A DNA stretch of 64,000 nucleotides from Kofleriaceae bacterium (GTDB taxonomy: Bacteria; Myxococcota_A; Polyangia; Haliangiales; Haliangiaceae), in the NCBI GenBank assembly GCA_018057825.1, contig JAGPCY010000040.1, positions 1-64,000 of the forward strand. Reading direction: 5' to 3'. How positions within the stretch are numbered: position 1 is the first letter of the stretch; each line of letters opens with the position of its first letter. A program made the position numbers and the translations under genes. Shown here piece by piece: positions 38,065-49,868 of the stretch. The notes under the pieces were generated by a model. That model was not told the origin of the DNA. It worked only from the letters and a program-made list of their open reading frames with translations, and did no database searches.

Positions 38065-41000
38065 ATGCCATCGCACCTGCTGTTCGTCCGCGTCGGCCTG
38101 CTCGCGCTCGCCGTCCTGTCCGCCTGCGCCAGCGGCAAGCCCGGGGGCAGCGACGACGACGCCGCGGTCGCGATCGACGCTGCCGTCGACGGCCCGACCG
38201 GGGCCGGGTTCGGCGAGGCCTGCGACGACGACACCGACTGCGCCAGCGTGGTGTGCCACGACGTCGGCGACGGCGCCCGGGTGTGCACGCGGACCTGCGA
38301 CTTCGATTGCCCCGACGGCTACGCCTGCCGCACGGTGTCCCACGACGGCAACGATCTGCGGGTGTGCATGTTGGCCGAGCCCAACCTGTGCGAGACCTGC
38401 ACCACCGACGAGGACTGCGGCGACGACGGCGATCTGTGCGTGCAGCTCACCGCCGGGCGGTTCTGCGCGATCGACTGCGCCAGCGATCCCACCGTGTGCG
38501 CGGTCGGCTTCACCTGCCAGCAGGTGGTGTCGGTCGACGAGCGGCCGCGCCGGCAGTGCCTGCCGGTGAACGGCGTGTGCTGCGTCGACGCCGACGGCGA
38601 TCGCCACGGCGTCGGCGACGGCTGCTCGGGCGCCGACTGCGACGACGGCGAGCCGACGATCTTCGACGGCAACCCCGAGGTGTGTGACGGTCGCGACAAC
38701 AACTGCGCCGGCGGCGTCGACGACGGCCCGCGCGACTGCGACCCGGCGCTGTGCGAGCTGGGCGCGCTGGGCTACTACGAGCGGCCGGCCGATGAATGCA
38801 CCGGCGCCGGCGGCTGCGTGCAACAGCCAGCGGCGCTGTGCGGTCGCTACACCTGCGACGGTGGCGGCGAGGACGGCGACCGCTGCGCCACCGCGTGCGA
38901 CGGCGAGGTCGACGACAAGTGCATCCCGGCCGCCCACTGCGACGCCGCGGTGTGCCAGGACGATCTCGCCAATGGCGCCGCCTGCGACGAGGCCTCGGAC
39001 TGCGCCAGCGGCCACTGCGAGAACGGCTTCTGCTGCGCCGATGGCGACTGCTGCCAGGTCGCGTCCGATTGCCCGACGTTCGGCACCTTCTCGCCGGTGT
39101 GCGACACCCCGGCCACCTGCCAGGGCTCGCGCGGCGCCGCGGTGTGCAACGCCAACTTCGAGTGCACGACCCAAAGCGGCGTGCCCGACGACAGCGCCTG
39201 CACCACGACCACGGTCGCCAACGACTGCGGCTGGTGGTTGCCGATCGCGTGCACCGGCGCCACCAGCCAGACCGCGCCGGCCTGTCCGACCACCTGCACC
39301 ACCTCGGCCGAGTGCGACGCCGGCGGGTGGTGTGACCCGGCCAGCCGGACCTGCCGCGAGGATCTCGACGACGGCGCCGCCTGCGGCGTCGACGATGGCC
39401 GGTGCAAGAGCGGCCACTGCCAGAACGGCTTCTGCTGCGCCAGCGGCGACTGCTGCGCCGCCGCCACCGACTGCCCGGCCAGCTACGCCAGCCCGCCGGT
39501 GTGCACCTCGCCGGTCGCGTGCGATGGCGAGGCCGACGTCGCCACCTGCGTCGCCTCGATCTGCGGCACCGCCGCCGACGTCGACGACGATCGCGCGTGC
39601 ACCGCGGCCACGGTGGCCAGCGACTGCGGGCCGTACCGCCCGATCTTCTGCACCGGCTCTGCGACCCAGACCGCGCCGGCCTGTCCGACCTCGTGCACCG
39701 GCGACGCCGAGTGCGACGCCAGCGCGTACTGCAACGCCGGCGGGCAGTGCGTGCCCGACCAGCCCGACGGTGGCACCTGCGCCGACGACGGCGAGTGCGT
39801 CGCTGGCCACTGTCAGAACGGCTTCTGCTGCGCCAGCGGCGACTGCTGCGCCGCCGACAACGACTGCGACGCCTACGACGTCGCGCCGACCTGCGGCAGC
39901 CCGGCCGGCTGCCAGGGCACCCGGGTCGAGGGCGTGTGCAGCCCGACCAAGCAGTGCGGCCCGGCCACCGTCGACGACGATCGCGGCTGCGCCGGCGTCG
40001 AGGCCAACGCCTGCGGCCCCTACCCGGCGGCGCTGTGCACCGCGGCGCCCAGCCAGTCGGCGCCGACCTGCGCCACCTCGTGCACCGGCGACGGCGGCTG
40101 CGATCCATCGGCCCACTGCGACGGTGGCGTGTGCGTGCCCGACGCCGGCCCCGGCGGCTTCTGCACCACCACCAGCCAGTGCGCGGGTGGCCTGTCGTGC
40201 GTCGACAACGTGTGTTGCACCAGCGCCTGCACCGGCGGCTGCGAGGCCTGCGACCTGCCGGGCAGCGAGGGCACGTGCACCGCGGTCCCGGCCGGGCAGG
40301 ATCCCGACAACGAGTGCGGCGCGGTGTCGTGCGTCGGCTTCTTCCACTCGTGGCTGGGCGATAGCTGCCGGCGCAAGGCCGACGTGCCGGCCAGCCAGGC
40401 CGCGTGCAGCGGCGCCCGGAGCTGCCGGACCCAGGCCCAGGAGTGCGGCGCCACCACCACCGCCGGCCCGGTCACGACGACCTGCGATACGACCTGCCAG
40501 GATCCCAACCTGTCGACCTGCACCGGCACCGTCGCTGGCGCGTGCACCAACGTCAACCCCGGGACCCAGACCTGCGGCCAGGGCGCGTGCAGCCGGACCG
40601 TCAACCAGTGTCAGAACGGCGCGCCCCTCACGTGCACCCCGGGCAGCCCGTCGACCGAGACCTGCAACGACATCGATGACAACTGCGATGGCACCGTCGA
40701 CAACGGCGCGTTCAGCGACAGCTACGAGCCCAACCCCGACTGCTCGACCGCGCGCGCCCTCGGCGGGGTCGGCTCCGACGCCGGCAACTCCTACTCGTCG
40801 ATGACGGTCTACGCCGCCGGCGACTGGGACTACTACGCGATCCCGATGACCGAGTCCGACGGGAGCTGCGGCTGCGGCAGCTTCTCGTTCGACGAGGACT
40901 ACCAGGCCCGGGTCTCGCTCACCGTGCCCGCCAGCGCCGGGGCCTACGAGATCTGCATGAACACCGACTCGTGTAGCTGGCCGAGCGGCTACTGCTTCAC

Positions 41001-41172
41001 CGCCAATCCCGGCGAGACCTTGACCGTCAGCCAGTACCTCGACGGCGCCTGCGGCCCGGGCCAGACCGATCGCTACACCGTCTACGTGCGCATCCGCGGC
41101 ACCGGCACGCCCGGCTTCGAGTGCGCGCCCTACGGCCTGTCGTACTACTTCGACGCCGGACTCTGCCGATAA
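38065..41172 (+). CDS. large Cys-rich lipoprotein with MopE-type motifs
   Basis: A 1035-residue lipoprotein (lipobox VLSAC, Cys21). More than 100 cysteines are arranged in about four imperfect modules of roughly 130 residues, each containing SGHC(E/Q)NGFCC..GDCC. Two MopE-type metal-binding motifs (CDGRDNNCAGGVDDG near 210; CNDIDDNCDGTVDNG near 870) flank them, and a C-terminal beta-sandwich-like domain (about 890-1035) ends the protein. ATG 38065 and ATG 38047 are both possible. It is likely a surface protein stabilised by disulfides. Confidence 0.85.
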   Translation: MPSHLLFVRVGLLALAVLSACASGKPGGSDDDAAVAIDAAVDGPTGAGFGEACDDDTDCASVVCHDVGDGARVCTRTCDFDCPDGYACRTVSHDGNDLRVCMLAEPNLCETCTTDEDCGDDGDLCVQLTAGRFCAIDCASDPTVCAVGFTCQQVVSVDERPRRQCLPVNGVCCVDADGDRHGVGDGCSGADCDDGEPTIFDGNPEVCDGRDNNCAGGVDDGPRDCDPALCELGALGYYERPADECTGAGGCVQQPAALCGRYTCDGGGEDGDRCATACDGEVDDKCIPAAHCDAAVCQDDLANGAACDEASDCASGHCENGFCCADGDCCQVASDCPTFGTFSPVCDTPATCQGSRGAAVCNANFECTTQSGVPDDSACTTTTVANDCGWWLPIACTGATSQTAPACPTTCTTSAECDAGGWCDPASRTCREDLDDGAACGVDDGRCKSGHCQNGFCCASGDCCAAATDCPASYASPPVCTSPVACDGEADVATCVASICGTAADVDDDRACTAATVASDCGPYRPIFCTGSATQTAPACPTSCTGDAECDASAYCNAGGQCVPDQPDGGTCADDGECVAGHCQNGFCCASGDCCAADNDCDAYDVAPTCGSPAGCQGTRVEGVCSPTKQCGPATVDDDRGCAGVEANACGPYPAALCTAAPSQSAPTCATSCTGDGGCDPSAHCDGGVCVPDAGPGGFCTTTSQCAGGLSCVDNVCCTSACTGGCEACDLPGSEGTCTAVPAGQDPDNECGAVSCVGFFHSWLGDSCRRKADVPASQAACSGARSCRTQAQECGATTTAGPVTTTCDTTCQDPNLSTCTGTVAGACTNVNPGTQTCGQGACSRTVNQCQNGAPLTCTPGSPSTETCNDIDDNCDGTVDNGAFSDSYEPNPDCSTARALGGVGSDAGNSYSSMTVYAAGDWDYYAIPMTESDGSCGCGSFSFDEDYQARVSLTVPASAGAYEICMNTDSCSWPSGYCFTANPGETLTVSQYLDGACGPGQTDRYTVYVRIRGTGTPGFECAPYGLSYYFDAGLCR

Positions 41173-41175
41173 CCG

Positions 41176-41427
<252 letters not shown>

Positions 41428-41958
41428 TCACCGCTCCGACTGCGCGCCGCGCACCACGCCGGGCGCGCGCCCCGAGCCGACCACCGCGACCGCGCGCAGC
41501 TCGGCGATCGCCCCCGGCGCCAGGAGCGCGGTGGTGCCGACCGCGGTCCACGCTGGATAGCGGTTAGGGAAGACCTCGGCGTGGACCTTGCGCATCAGAT
41601 CGAACTGGGCGCGGAACTGCTCGGGGTCGCTGACCGCGTGGAAGCTCTCGAGCTCGACCACGTCGGCCAGCTCGGCGCCGGCCGCGGTCAGGTGGACCTC
41701 GAGCTGCGTGAACATCCAGCGCAGCTTGGCCTCGTCGTCGGCGCCCTGGCTGGCCGGGATGCCCGAGACGTAGATCGTATCGCCGACCCGGACCACGGGG
41801 CTATAGCGGTACTCGTCGTAGGACGACTCCCAGCCGGCGGGGATGATGTGGGTGCGAGCCGGCGCGACCGGGGCAGGGGGCGCGGCGGCGCAGGCGGCGG
41901 TGGCGGCGGTGGCGGCGGTGGCGGCGCCGAAGAGCGCCCGTGAGACCAGGTGTCGCAT
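41428..41958 (-). CDS. RidA-family lipoprotein
   Basis: A 176-residue exported protein. An Ala-rich signal with a possible lipobox (TAAC) precedes a RidA/YjgF domain (about 45-165: VGDTIYVSGIPASQG, AVSDPEQFRAQFDLM, NRYPAWTAVGTTALLAPGA). RidA proteins remove reactive enamines in the cytoplasm; an extracytoplasmic version is unusual. The catalytic Arg of the RidA group is not obvious, so this may be another subfamily with a different job. Confidence 0.75.
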   Translation of the reverse strand: MRHLVSRALFGAATAATAATAACAAAPPAPVAPARTHIIPAGWESSYDEYRYSPVVRVGDTIYVSGIPASQGADDEAKLRWMFTQLEVHLTAAGAELADVVELESFHAVSDPEQFRAQFDLMRKVHAEVFPNRYPAWTAVGTTALLAPGAIAELRAVAVVGSGRAPGVVRGAQSER

Positions 41959-42034
41959 CCCCGAGGTATCGCCGGTCGGCGCGCGGGATGCCAGCGGTCG
42001 CGACCTCGCGCGGATGGTGTATGGTCCGCCGCGC

Positions 42035-42856
42035 ATGACCGCGTTCCAGACGATCTCGATCGATCGCGCCGGCCCGCTGGCCGTCGTCACCATCCGCCGC
42101 GAGGCCGCCTTGAACGCGCTGTCGTCGGCGGTGATCGCCGAGCTGACCGCGGCGGTCGGCGCGCTCGATGCTGAGGCCGCGGTCCGCGTGGTCGCCGTGA
42201 CCGGCGCCGGCGACAAGGCCTTCGTGGCCGGCGCCGACATCGCCGAGATGGTGGCCCTGTCCCCGGCCGAGGCCCAGGGCTTCGCCGAGGCCGGCGGTCG
42301 CCTGGGCGACGCCATCGAGGCCTCTCCCAAGGTCTGGATCGCGGCGGTCCACGGCTTCGCCCTGGGCGGCGGCTGCGAGCTGGCCCTGGCCTGCGACTTC
42401 CTCTACGCCACCGACCGCGCCAAGTTCGGCCAGCCCGAGGTCAAGCTGGGCGTCATCCCGGGTTTCGGCGGCACCCAGCGGCTGGCCCGACGGGTCGGCG
42501 TCGCCAAGGCCAAGGAGCTGTGCATCACCGGCGACGTGATCGGCGCCGCCGAGGCGCTGCGGATCGGCCTGGTCGACGCGCTGTTCGCCCCTGAGGCCGG
42601 CCCCGACGGCGCGCCGGTCGCGGGTCGCGACCGCATGCTGGCGGCCATCACGGCGCTGGCGGCGCGGGTGGCCGCCAACGGCCCGCTGGCGGTGGCCGCC
42701 GCCAAGCGCTGCGTCCACCTCGGGCAATCGCTTCCCTTGGGCGAGGCCCTGGCCCTCGAGCAGCGCGAGTTCGGCGGGCTGTTCGCCACCGCCGATCAAC
42801 GCGAGGGCATGGCCGCGTTCTTGGCCAAGCGCCCCGCCCAGTTCACCGGTTCGTGA
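42035..42856 (+). CDS. enoyl-CoA hydratase
   Basis: A 273-residue crotonase. The ATG at 42035 gives the normal N-terminus. The catalytic pair is visible in [11 protein letters not shown] and [17 protein letters not shown], both with the glutamates of true hydratases. It heads a block of acyl-CoA genes; the next gene begins 10 nt after its stop. Short-chain enoyl-CoA hydration in beta-oxidation or branched-chain degradation is likely. Confidence 0.9.
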   Translation: MTAFQTISIDRAGPLAVVTIRREAALNALSSAVIAELTAAVGALDAEAAVRVVAVTGAGDKAFVAGADIAEMVALSPAEAQGFAEAGGRLGDAIEASPKVWIAAVHGFALGGGCELALACDFLYATDRAKFGQPEVKLGVIPGFGGTQRLARRVGVAKAKELCITGDVIGAAEALRIGLVDALFAPEAGPDGAPVAGRDRMLAAITALAARVAANGPLAVAAAKRCVHLGQSLPLGEALALEQREFGGLFATADQREGMAAFLAKRPAQFTGS

Positions 42857-42866
42857 GGAGATCCCC

Positions 42867-44012
<1,146 letters not shown>

Positions 44013-44052
44013 GCGCACCCGGCCGATCCCCGTATCCTATTCGGAGGCTTCC

Positions 44053-44481
44053 ATGCGATTGCTAGTCATCCTCGGGTTGTCCCTGGCCGCGTGCGGCGGC
44101 TCGTCGCGTCCGGCCGCCACGACGCCGTCCGAGGGCGCCGACGAGAGCGCCGCCGACGACGATGAGGGCGGTGACAACCTGGTCCCGCCCGAGCGCATGG
44201 ACGAGATCAAGATCGCCCTCGATCGCAAGCGCAACGCCGCCGCGCGCTGCCTGGCCGACGCCGTCAACAGCGGCGCCGCCGATCGCAACGCCCGCGGTCA
44301 CGTGTCCCTCGGCTTCACGATCGGCACCGACGGCCGGGCCGGCCAGATCACCGTGATCGAGTCGAGCCTGGACAACCCGACCGTCGAGCAGTGCGTGGTC
44401 GGCAAGGTCGGCGACATCGAGTTCGGCCCGCTGCCGCGGGCCCTCGAGTGGTCGTACGTGTTCGCCTTCGAGTCGATGTGA
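44053..44481 (+). CDS. AgmX/PglI C-terminal-domain lipoprotein
   Basis: A 142-residue lipoprotein (lipobox LSLAAC, Cys14). After an acidic linker (DESAADDDEGGD) comes a TonB-C-like domain (about 70-140) of the AgmX/PglI type: two cysteines (ARCLADAV and EQCVVGKV) bracket HVSLGFTIGTDGRAGQITV. In myxobacteria these domains occur in gliding-motility and envelope complexes. Its position among acyl-CoA genes is unexplained. Its stop overlaps the next ATG by one base. Confidence 0.75.
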   Translation: MRLLVILGLSLAACGGSSRPAATTPSEGADESAADDDEGGDNLVPPERMDEIKIALDRKRNAAARCLADAVNSGAADRNARGHVSLGFTIGTDGRAGQITVIESSLDNPTVEQCVVGKVGDIEFGPLPRALEWSYVFAFESM

Positions 44482-45248
44482 TGCGCGTGCCCTGGACGCC
44501 CGCCTGGCTCGGCCTCGCGCTCCTCGGCTGCGGCGGCGCCGCCGCGACCACGCCGGTCGCCCCGACCCCGGTCGAGGACGCCGCGCCGATCGATCCCGAT
44601 GACGACGGCGACGACGGCGAGGACGACGACGGCGTCGAGCTGGTCTCGGATCGCGGCCGGATCGATCCCGAGGTCGCGGCGGCGCGGGTCGCGCCCCACG
44701 CCGCGGCCCTGAACGACTGCTACACGCAGAACCTCGCCCGCCGACGCTGGTTGGGCGGCACCGTCGAGCTGACCTGGGTGGTCGCGGTCGACGGCAAGCT
44801 GTCGGGCGTGCGCCTGAGCCAGAGCGATCTCGGCGCCTGGCCGATCGAGCGCTGCCTGCTCGAGGTCGCGGCCGGGGTCAACTTCGGCAAGCCCCAGGGG
44901 CACGGCCCGGCCGAGGTGACCTTCCCGGTCAGCTTCGCCGGCGGCGGCGCCGCGGTCGGCTGGGACGACGATCAGGCCCAGGCCGCGGTCGGCGGTAAGC
45001 CGAGCGAGCTGCGGGCGTGCGCCAAGCCGGGCGGCGGCGATCCGTACAACGTCGCGATCACGATCTACGTCGGCACCCGGGGCGCGGTGCAGTCGGTCGG
45101 CTTCGCCGGGCCGCAGCCGCTGGCCCCGGCCTGGGCCGATTGCGCGGCGGCCAAGATCGCGGCCTGGAAGCTGCCGGATCCGCGCGGCAAGATCGCCAAG
45201 CTGCAGTTCACCTACAACCCGGTCGCGATCGACGACGACGCTGGATGA
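44481..45248 (+). CDS. second AgmX/PglI-type lipoprotein
   Basis: A 255-residue lipoprotein (lipobox LALLGC) with an acidic Asp-rich linker. Residues 75-155 hold an AgmX/PglI-like domain (NDCYTQNL, TWVVAVDGKLSGV, ERCLLEVA); residues 165-250 may be a second, diverged copy (RACAKPGG, ITIYVGTRGAVQSV, ADCAAAKI). It begins on the stop codon of the preceding gene and is followed 4 nt later by an acyl-CoA dehydrogenase. Confidence 0.72.
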   Translation: MRVPWTPAWLGLALLGCGGAAATTPVAPTPVEDAAPIDPDDDGDDGEDDDGVELVSDRGRIDPEVAAARVAPHAAALNDCYTQNLARRRWLGGTVELTWVVAVDGKLSGVRLSQSDLGAWPIERCLLEVAAGVNFGKPQGHGPAEVTFPVSFAGGGAAVGWDDDQAQAAVGGKPSELRACAKPGGGDPYNVAITIYVGTRGAVQSVGFAGPQPLAPAWADCAAAKIAAWKLPDPRGKIAKLQFTYNPVAIDDDAG

Positions 45249-45252
45249 GCCC

Positions 45253-46398
<1,146 letters not shown>

Positions 46399-46477
46399 CG
46401 CCGCGCCGCCTCGTCCTCGTCTCGCCACGGCCTACCTTCCGCTCGATGATCACGCGTCTGTCACCCCAGGAGCTGCC

Positions 46478-46894
46478 ATGACCACCGCCAAGAAGCTGCG
46501 CATCCTCGTCGCCAAGCCCGGCCTCGACGGCCACGATCGCGGGGCGAAGGTCGTGGCCCGGGCCCTGGCCGACGCCGGCTACGAGGTCGTCTACACCGGC
46601 CTGCACCAGACTCCCGAGATGATCGCGGCGGCGGCGGTACAGGAGGCGGTCGACGCGGTCGGCCTGTCGATCATGTCGGGCGCGCACATGACCTTGTTTC
46701 CGGCGGTGATCGAGGCCCTGAAGGCCCGCGGCGCCGGCGACGTCCTGGTGTTCGGCGGCGGCATCGTGCCCAAGGACGATCTCGCCAAGCTGACCGAGCT
46801 CGGCGTGGCCAAGATCTTCACGCCGGGCACCACGACCACCGAGATCGTCGAGTGGGTCGAGCGCGAGGTCCGGCCGCGGGTCGAGGCCGCCTGA
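46478..46894 (+). CDS. B12-binding small subunit of methylmalonyl-CoA mutase type
   Basis: A 138-residue stand-alone cobalamin domain. [14 protein letters not shown] holds the DxHxxG cobalt-ligand motif and [12 protein letters not shown] and FGGGIVP complete the site. The large catalytic subunit is not in the window. Next to meaB, which guards methylmalonyl-CoA mutase, this points to a two-subunit mutase or a relative (isobutyryl- or ethylmalonyl-CoA mutase). Stop overlaps the next ATG. Confidence 0.88.
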   Translation: MTTAKKLRILVAKPGLDGHDRGAKVVARALADAGYEVVYTGLHQTPEMIAAAAVQEAVDAVGLSIMSGAHMTLFPAVIEALKARGAGDVLVFGGGIVPKDDLAKLTELGVAKIFTPGTTTTEIVEWVEREVRPRVEAA

Positions 46895-48072
46895 TGCGGC
46901 GGGCCGCGGCCGCGGGCTGGCTGGTCGCGCTCGCCTGTCGCGACCCACGGCCGGCGGCGCCGCAGCCGGTCCGGCCCGACGCCGCGGTCGCCGTCGACGC
47001 CCCCGGCGACGACCTGGGGCTAGGCTCGGCCGGCGGGGATCCCGACGAGGCGCCCGAGGAGGAGCGGATCGCCGCCGTCGAGCGGGCGATGAACGAGCTG
47101 GCCCCGGTCGCCAACCAGTGCTGGGCGGTGGCGGCCAGCGACGACTTCCGCCTGCGCGGCACGATCCGCGCCCTGGTCGCGGTCGGCCGCGGCGGCGCCC
47201 GGGTCGAGATCACCGCCGACGAGCCCGGCGACGCCGCGCTCACGACCTGTCTGGTCGCGGTCCTCGAGGCCTATCCGTGGGCCGCGCCCCTCGACGGCCA
47301 GGCGGTCGAGCTGCCGTTTCGCTTCACCGCCCCGACCCAGCAGAACCTGATCGATCGGCGCATGGTCGCGCATCGCGCCCAGGCCGGCCTCGACGTCGCG
47401 GTCCTCATCGATGAGCGCAACACCGGCAACCCGGCGGTCGCGGTCCTCGACGTGCGGGCCGAGGCCAGCCGCGGCATCGGCCCGCGCCGCCCGCCCGAGC
47501 CCGAGCTGTGGCGCTTGACCACGGCCGCGAGCTGGCTCGACGGCCCGCGCCGGGTCCCGGTCGCCGCCGGCGATGTCCTGGTCGTGCCGCGCGGCGCCAA
47601 CCTGGTCCTGGCCAGCGTCGACGGCCAGCCGGTCGCGGCCACCGTCGCGATCGTCCCGGGCGGCGCCCTCGGCGTGGCCCGGGCCGGCGCGTTGCCCGAG
47701 GCGCTGCCGAGCCAGGTCCCGGCCCGGCCGGCGGCGATCCGCCACGTCGTCGCCGCCGCCGCGCAGCACTATCCGCAGGCGTCGGGAGCCGCGACCCTCC
47801 TGGTCGAGGCCGCGCCGGTGGCGGCCAGCGTCCTCGAGCTCGACGCCGGCGCGGTCATCCCGGTCCACGTCCACGCCGGCTCGACCGAGGTCCTCTACGT
47901 CCTGGCCGGCGGCGGCACGATGACCGTCGACGGCGTCGCGATCGCGGTCGAGCCGACCTCGGTCATCCAGATCCCGCCCGGCGTTCCCCACGGCTTCACC
48001 GCCACCGCCGCGACCCGCGGCTTCCAGCTCTACGCGCCACCCGGGCCCGAGCAGCGCTTCAAGAAGCAGTGA
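46894..48072 (+). CDS. AgmX-like/cupin fusion lipoprotein
   Basis: A 392-residue exported protein with a short lipoprotein signal (WLVALAC). Residues 60-160 resemble an AgmX/PglI domain (NQCWAVAA ... TTCLVAVLEAYPW). Residues 165-260 look like a worn cupin-like or jelly-roll domain, and residues 310-380 are a good cupin (PVHVHAGSTEVLYVLAGGG, metal histidines, then PPGVPHGF). It overlaps the B12 subunit by one base and precedes meaB by 1 nt, an odd place for a periplasmic protein. Confidence 0.75.
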   Translation: MRRAAAAGWLVALACRDPRPAAPQPVRPDAAVAVDAPGDDLGLGSAGGDPDEAPEEERIAAVERAMNELAPVANQCWAVAASDDFRLRGTIRALVAVGRGGARVEITADEPGDAALTTCLVAVLEAYPWAAPLDGQAVELPFRFTAPTQQNLIDRRMVAHRAQAGLDVAVLIDERNTGNPAVAVLDVRAEASRGIGPRRPPEPELWRLTTAASWLDGPRRVPVAAGDVLVVPRGANLVLASVDGQPVAATVAIVPGGALGVARAGALPEALPSQVPARPAAIRHVVAAAAQHYPQASGAATLLVEAAPVAASVLELDAGAVIPVHVHAGSTEVLYVLAGGGTMTVDGVAIAVEPTSVIQIPPGVPHGFTATAATRGFQLYAPPGPEQRFKKQ

Positions 48073-48073
48073 C

Positions 48074-49027
48074 ATGACCAGCACCACCACCACCGTCGAG
48101 CGGGTCCTGGGCGGCGACGTCCGCGCCGCCGCCCGCCTCATGCGCGAGGTCGACGACCGCAGCCCGGCCGCCCGGGCCGCGCTCAAGGCCCTGCACCCCC
48201 ACACCGGCCGCGGCTACATCGTCGGCATCACCGGCAACCCTGGCGCCGGCAAGTCGACCGTCGTCGACGGTCTGATCGCGCACTACCGGGCCCGCGGCGA
48301 GCGGGTCGGCGTGGTCGCGGTCGATCCGACCTCGCCGTTCTCGGGCGGCGCGATCCTCGGCGATCGCATCCGCATGCAGCGCCACGCCACCGACGACGGC
48401 GTCTTCATCCGATCGCTCGCGACCCGCGGCCACCTCGGCGGCCTGTCGCGCTCGACCTTCGACGTGGTCGCGGTCCTCGACGCCATGGGCTACCAGCGGA
48501 TCCTGGTCGAGACCGTCGGGGTCGGCCAGGACGAGGTCGACGTGATGAAGGCGGCCCACACCTCGGTGGTCGTGACCGTGCCCGGCCTGGGCGACGACAT
48601 CCAAGCGATCAAGGCCGGCATCCTCGAGATCGCCGACGTCCTGGTCGTCAACAAGGCCGATCGCGAGGGCGCCGATCGGACCGAGCGCGACCTCTTGCAC
48701 ATGCTCGATCTGCGGGCCGACGGCGAGCGCAAGGAGGTCGAGATCCTGCGCACGATCGCCAACCGCGGCACCGCCGGCTCGGGCCTGGCCGAGCTGGCCG
48801 ACGCGATCGAGCGTCACCGCGCCGCGACCTGGACCGGCGACCGCGGCGCGGCGCGCGCGACCGCCCGGGCTGCGGCGCAGCTCGCCGAGCTGGTGCGCGC
48901 GCTCCTGGCCGATCGGGTCGAGGCGGCGCTGATCGCGCGCGGCGGGCTGCGCGAGCTGGCCGGCGAGGTCGCGGCGCGGCGCGCCGATCCATGGACGTTG
49001 GCCGAAGAGGTCGCGGCCGGCCTGTAG
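48074..49027 (+). CDS. meaB: methylmalonyl-CoA mutase-associated GTPase MeaB
   Basis: A 317-residue G3E-family GTPase (ArgK/MeaB) that loads and protects adenosylcobalamin on its mutase. P-loop GITGNPGAGKST, the switch DPTSPFSGGAILGDRIRM, ETVGVGQDE and NKAD are in place. Length and motifs are typical. It completes the B12-binding subunit block and is followed by a gap with no terminator. Confidence 0.93.
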   Translation: MTSTTTTVERVLGGDVRAAARLMREVDDRSPAARAALKALHPHTGRGYIVGITGNPGAGKSTVVDGLIAHYRARGERVGVVAVDPTSPFSGGAILGDRIRMQRHATDDGVFIRSLATRGHLGGLSRSTFDVVAVLDAMGYQRILVETVGVGQDEVDVMKAAHTSVVVTVPGLGDDIQAIKAGILEIADVLVVNKADREGADRTERDLLHMLDLRADGERKEVEILRTIANRGTAGSGLAELADAIERHRAATWTGDRGAARATARAAAQLAELVRALLADRVEAALIARGGLRELAGEVAARRADPWTLAEEVAAGL

Positions 49028-49121
49028 GCGAGCACCTACCTACCCGGTGTCGAGGGGCGTCGATCACAGCGCGGCAGGTCGGGCCTCGCCGGCCCCGGCC
49101 GGGGTGTTACGATGGAGGTCT

Positions 49122-49838
49122 ATGTTCGCCGGTTCGCTTGCCCTGACTCGCTCGCTGGTCGCCGTCGCCGCCCTCGCCCTCGCCGGGTGTGGCCTCCTGG
49201 TCGACTCCAACATCACCGACTTCAACCTCGATCTGCCGAAGAAGACCTTCACGATCGACGCCGCCAACTGGGGCCTGCAGGGGGCCGACGCGCTGACCTC
49301 GCAGACCTGCACCGTGGCGCCGGACCCGTGCGCGGCCGCCGCCGCCGCGACCTGCACCGACGGCACCTGCATCGCCCAGTGCAACCCGTCGTCGTTGACC
49401 TGCGATCTGACGTTGTTCGTCGGGCTCCACACCCCAATCAACCTCCTGAGCGAGAAGCCCGAGCTGGCCAGCATCGACGGGCAGCCGCTGGTCGACGTCA
49501 CGATCGACGCGATCACCTACGAGGTGACCGAGAACACCATGAACGTCGGGACGCCGGAGATGAAGGTCTACGCCGCGCCGATCACCGTGACGCGCCCGGG
49601 CGACCCGCTGTCGCGCGAGATCGGCACCGTGCCGGCGATCGCCGCCGGGATGACCATGGGCGAGACCGCGGTCGTGTTGTCGCCCACCGGCAAGGCCACC
49701 CTGGCCGAGTTCATGGGCGCCTACGAGACCCCGTTCAACATCATCGTCGGCTCGAACCTCCTGGTGCAGCAGGGCGATCCGGTGCCGACCGGCCGGCTGG
49801 TCGTCACGGTCGCGGTCAAGGCCCACGCCGGCGTGTGA
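49122..49838 (+). CDS. lipoprotein of unknown function
   Basis: A 238-residue lipoprotein (lipobox LALAGC, Cys23), with GGAGG just before the ATG at 49122. After the signal it is beta-rich with two disulfide-type pairs (QTCTVAPDPC, ATCTDGTC) and an extended sheet region (DVTIDAITYEVTENTMNVG). Similar outer-membrane lipoproteins are frequent in myxobacteria, but I do not recognise the family. Upstream 49028-49121 contains a GTTACGATGG element that may be a promoter. Confidence 0.65.
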   Translation: MFAGSLALTRSLVAVAALALAGCGLLVDSNITDFNLDLPKKTFTIDAANWGLQGADALTSQTCTVAPDPCAAAAAATCTDGTCIAQCNPSSLTCDLTLFVGLHTPINLLSEKPELASIDGQPLVDVTIDAITYEVTENTMNVGTPEMKVYAAPITVTRPGDPLSREIGTVPAIAAGMTMGETAVVLSPTGKATLAEFMGAYETPFNIIVGSNLLVQQGDPVPTGRLVVTVAVKAHAGV

Positions 49839-49868
49839 ACGCCGGGGCGCCGTGCTACACGACGCGCC

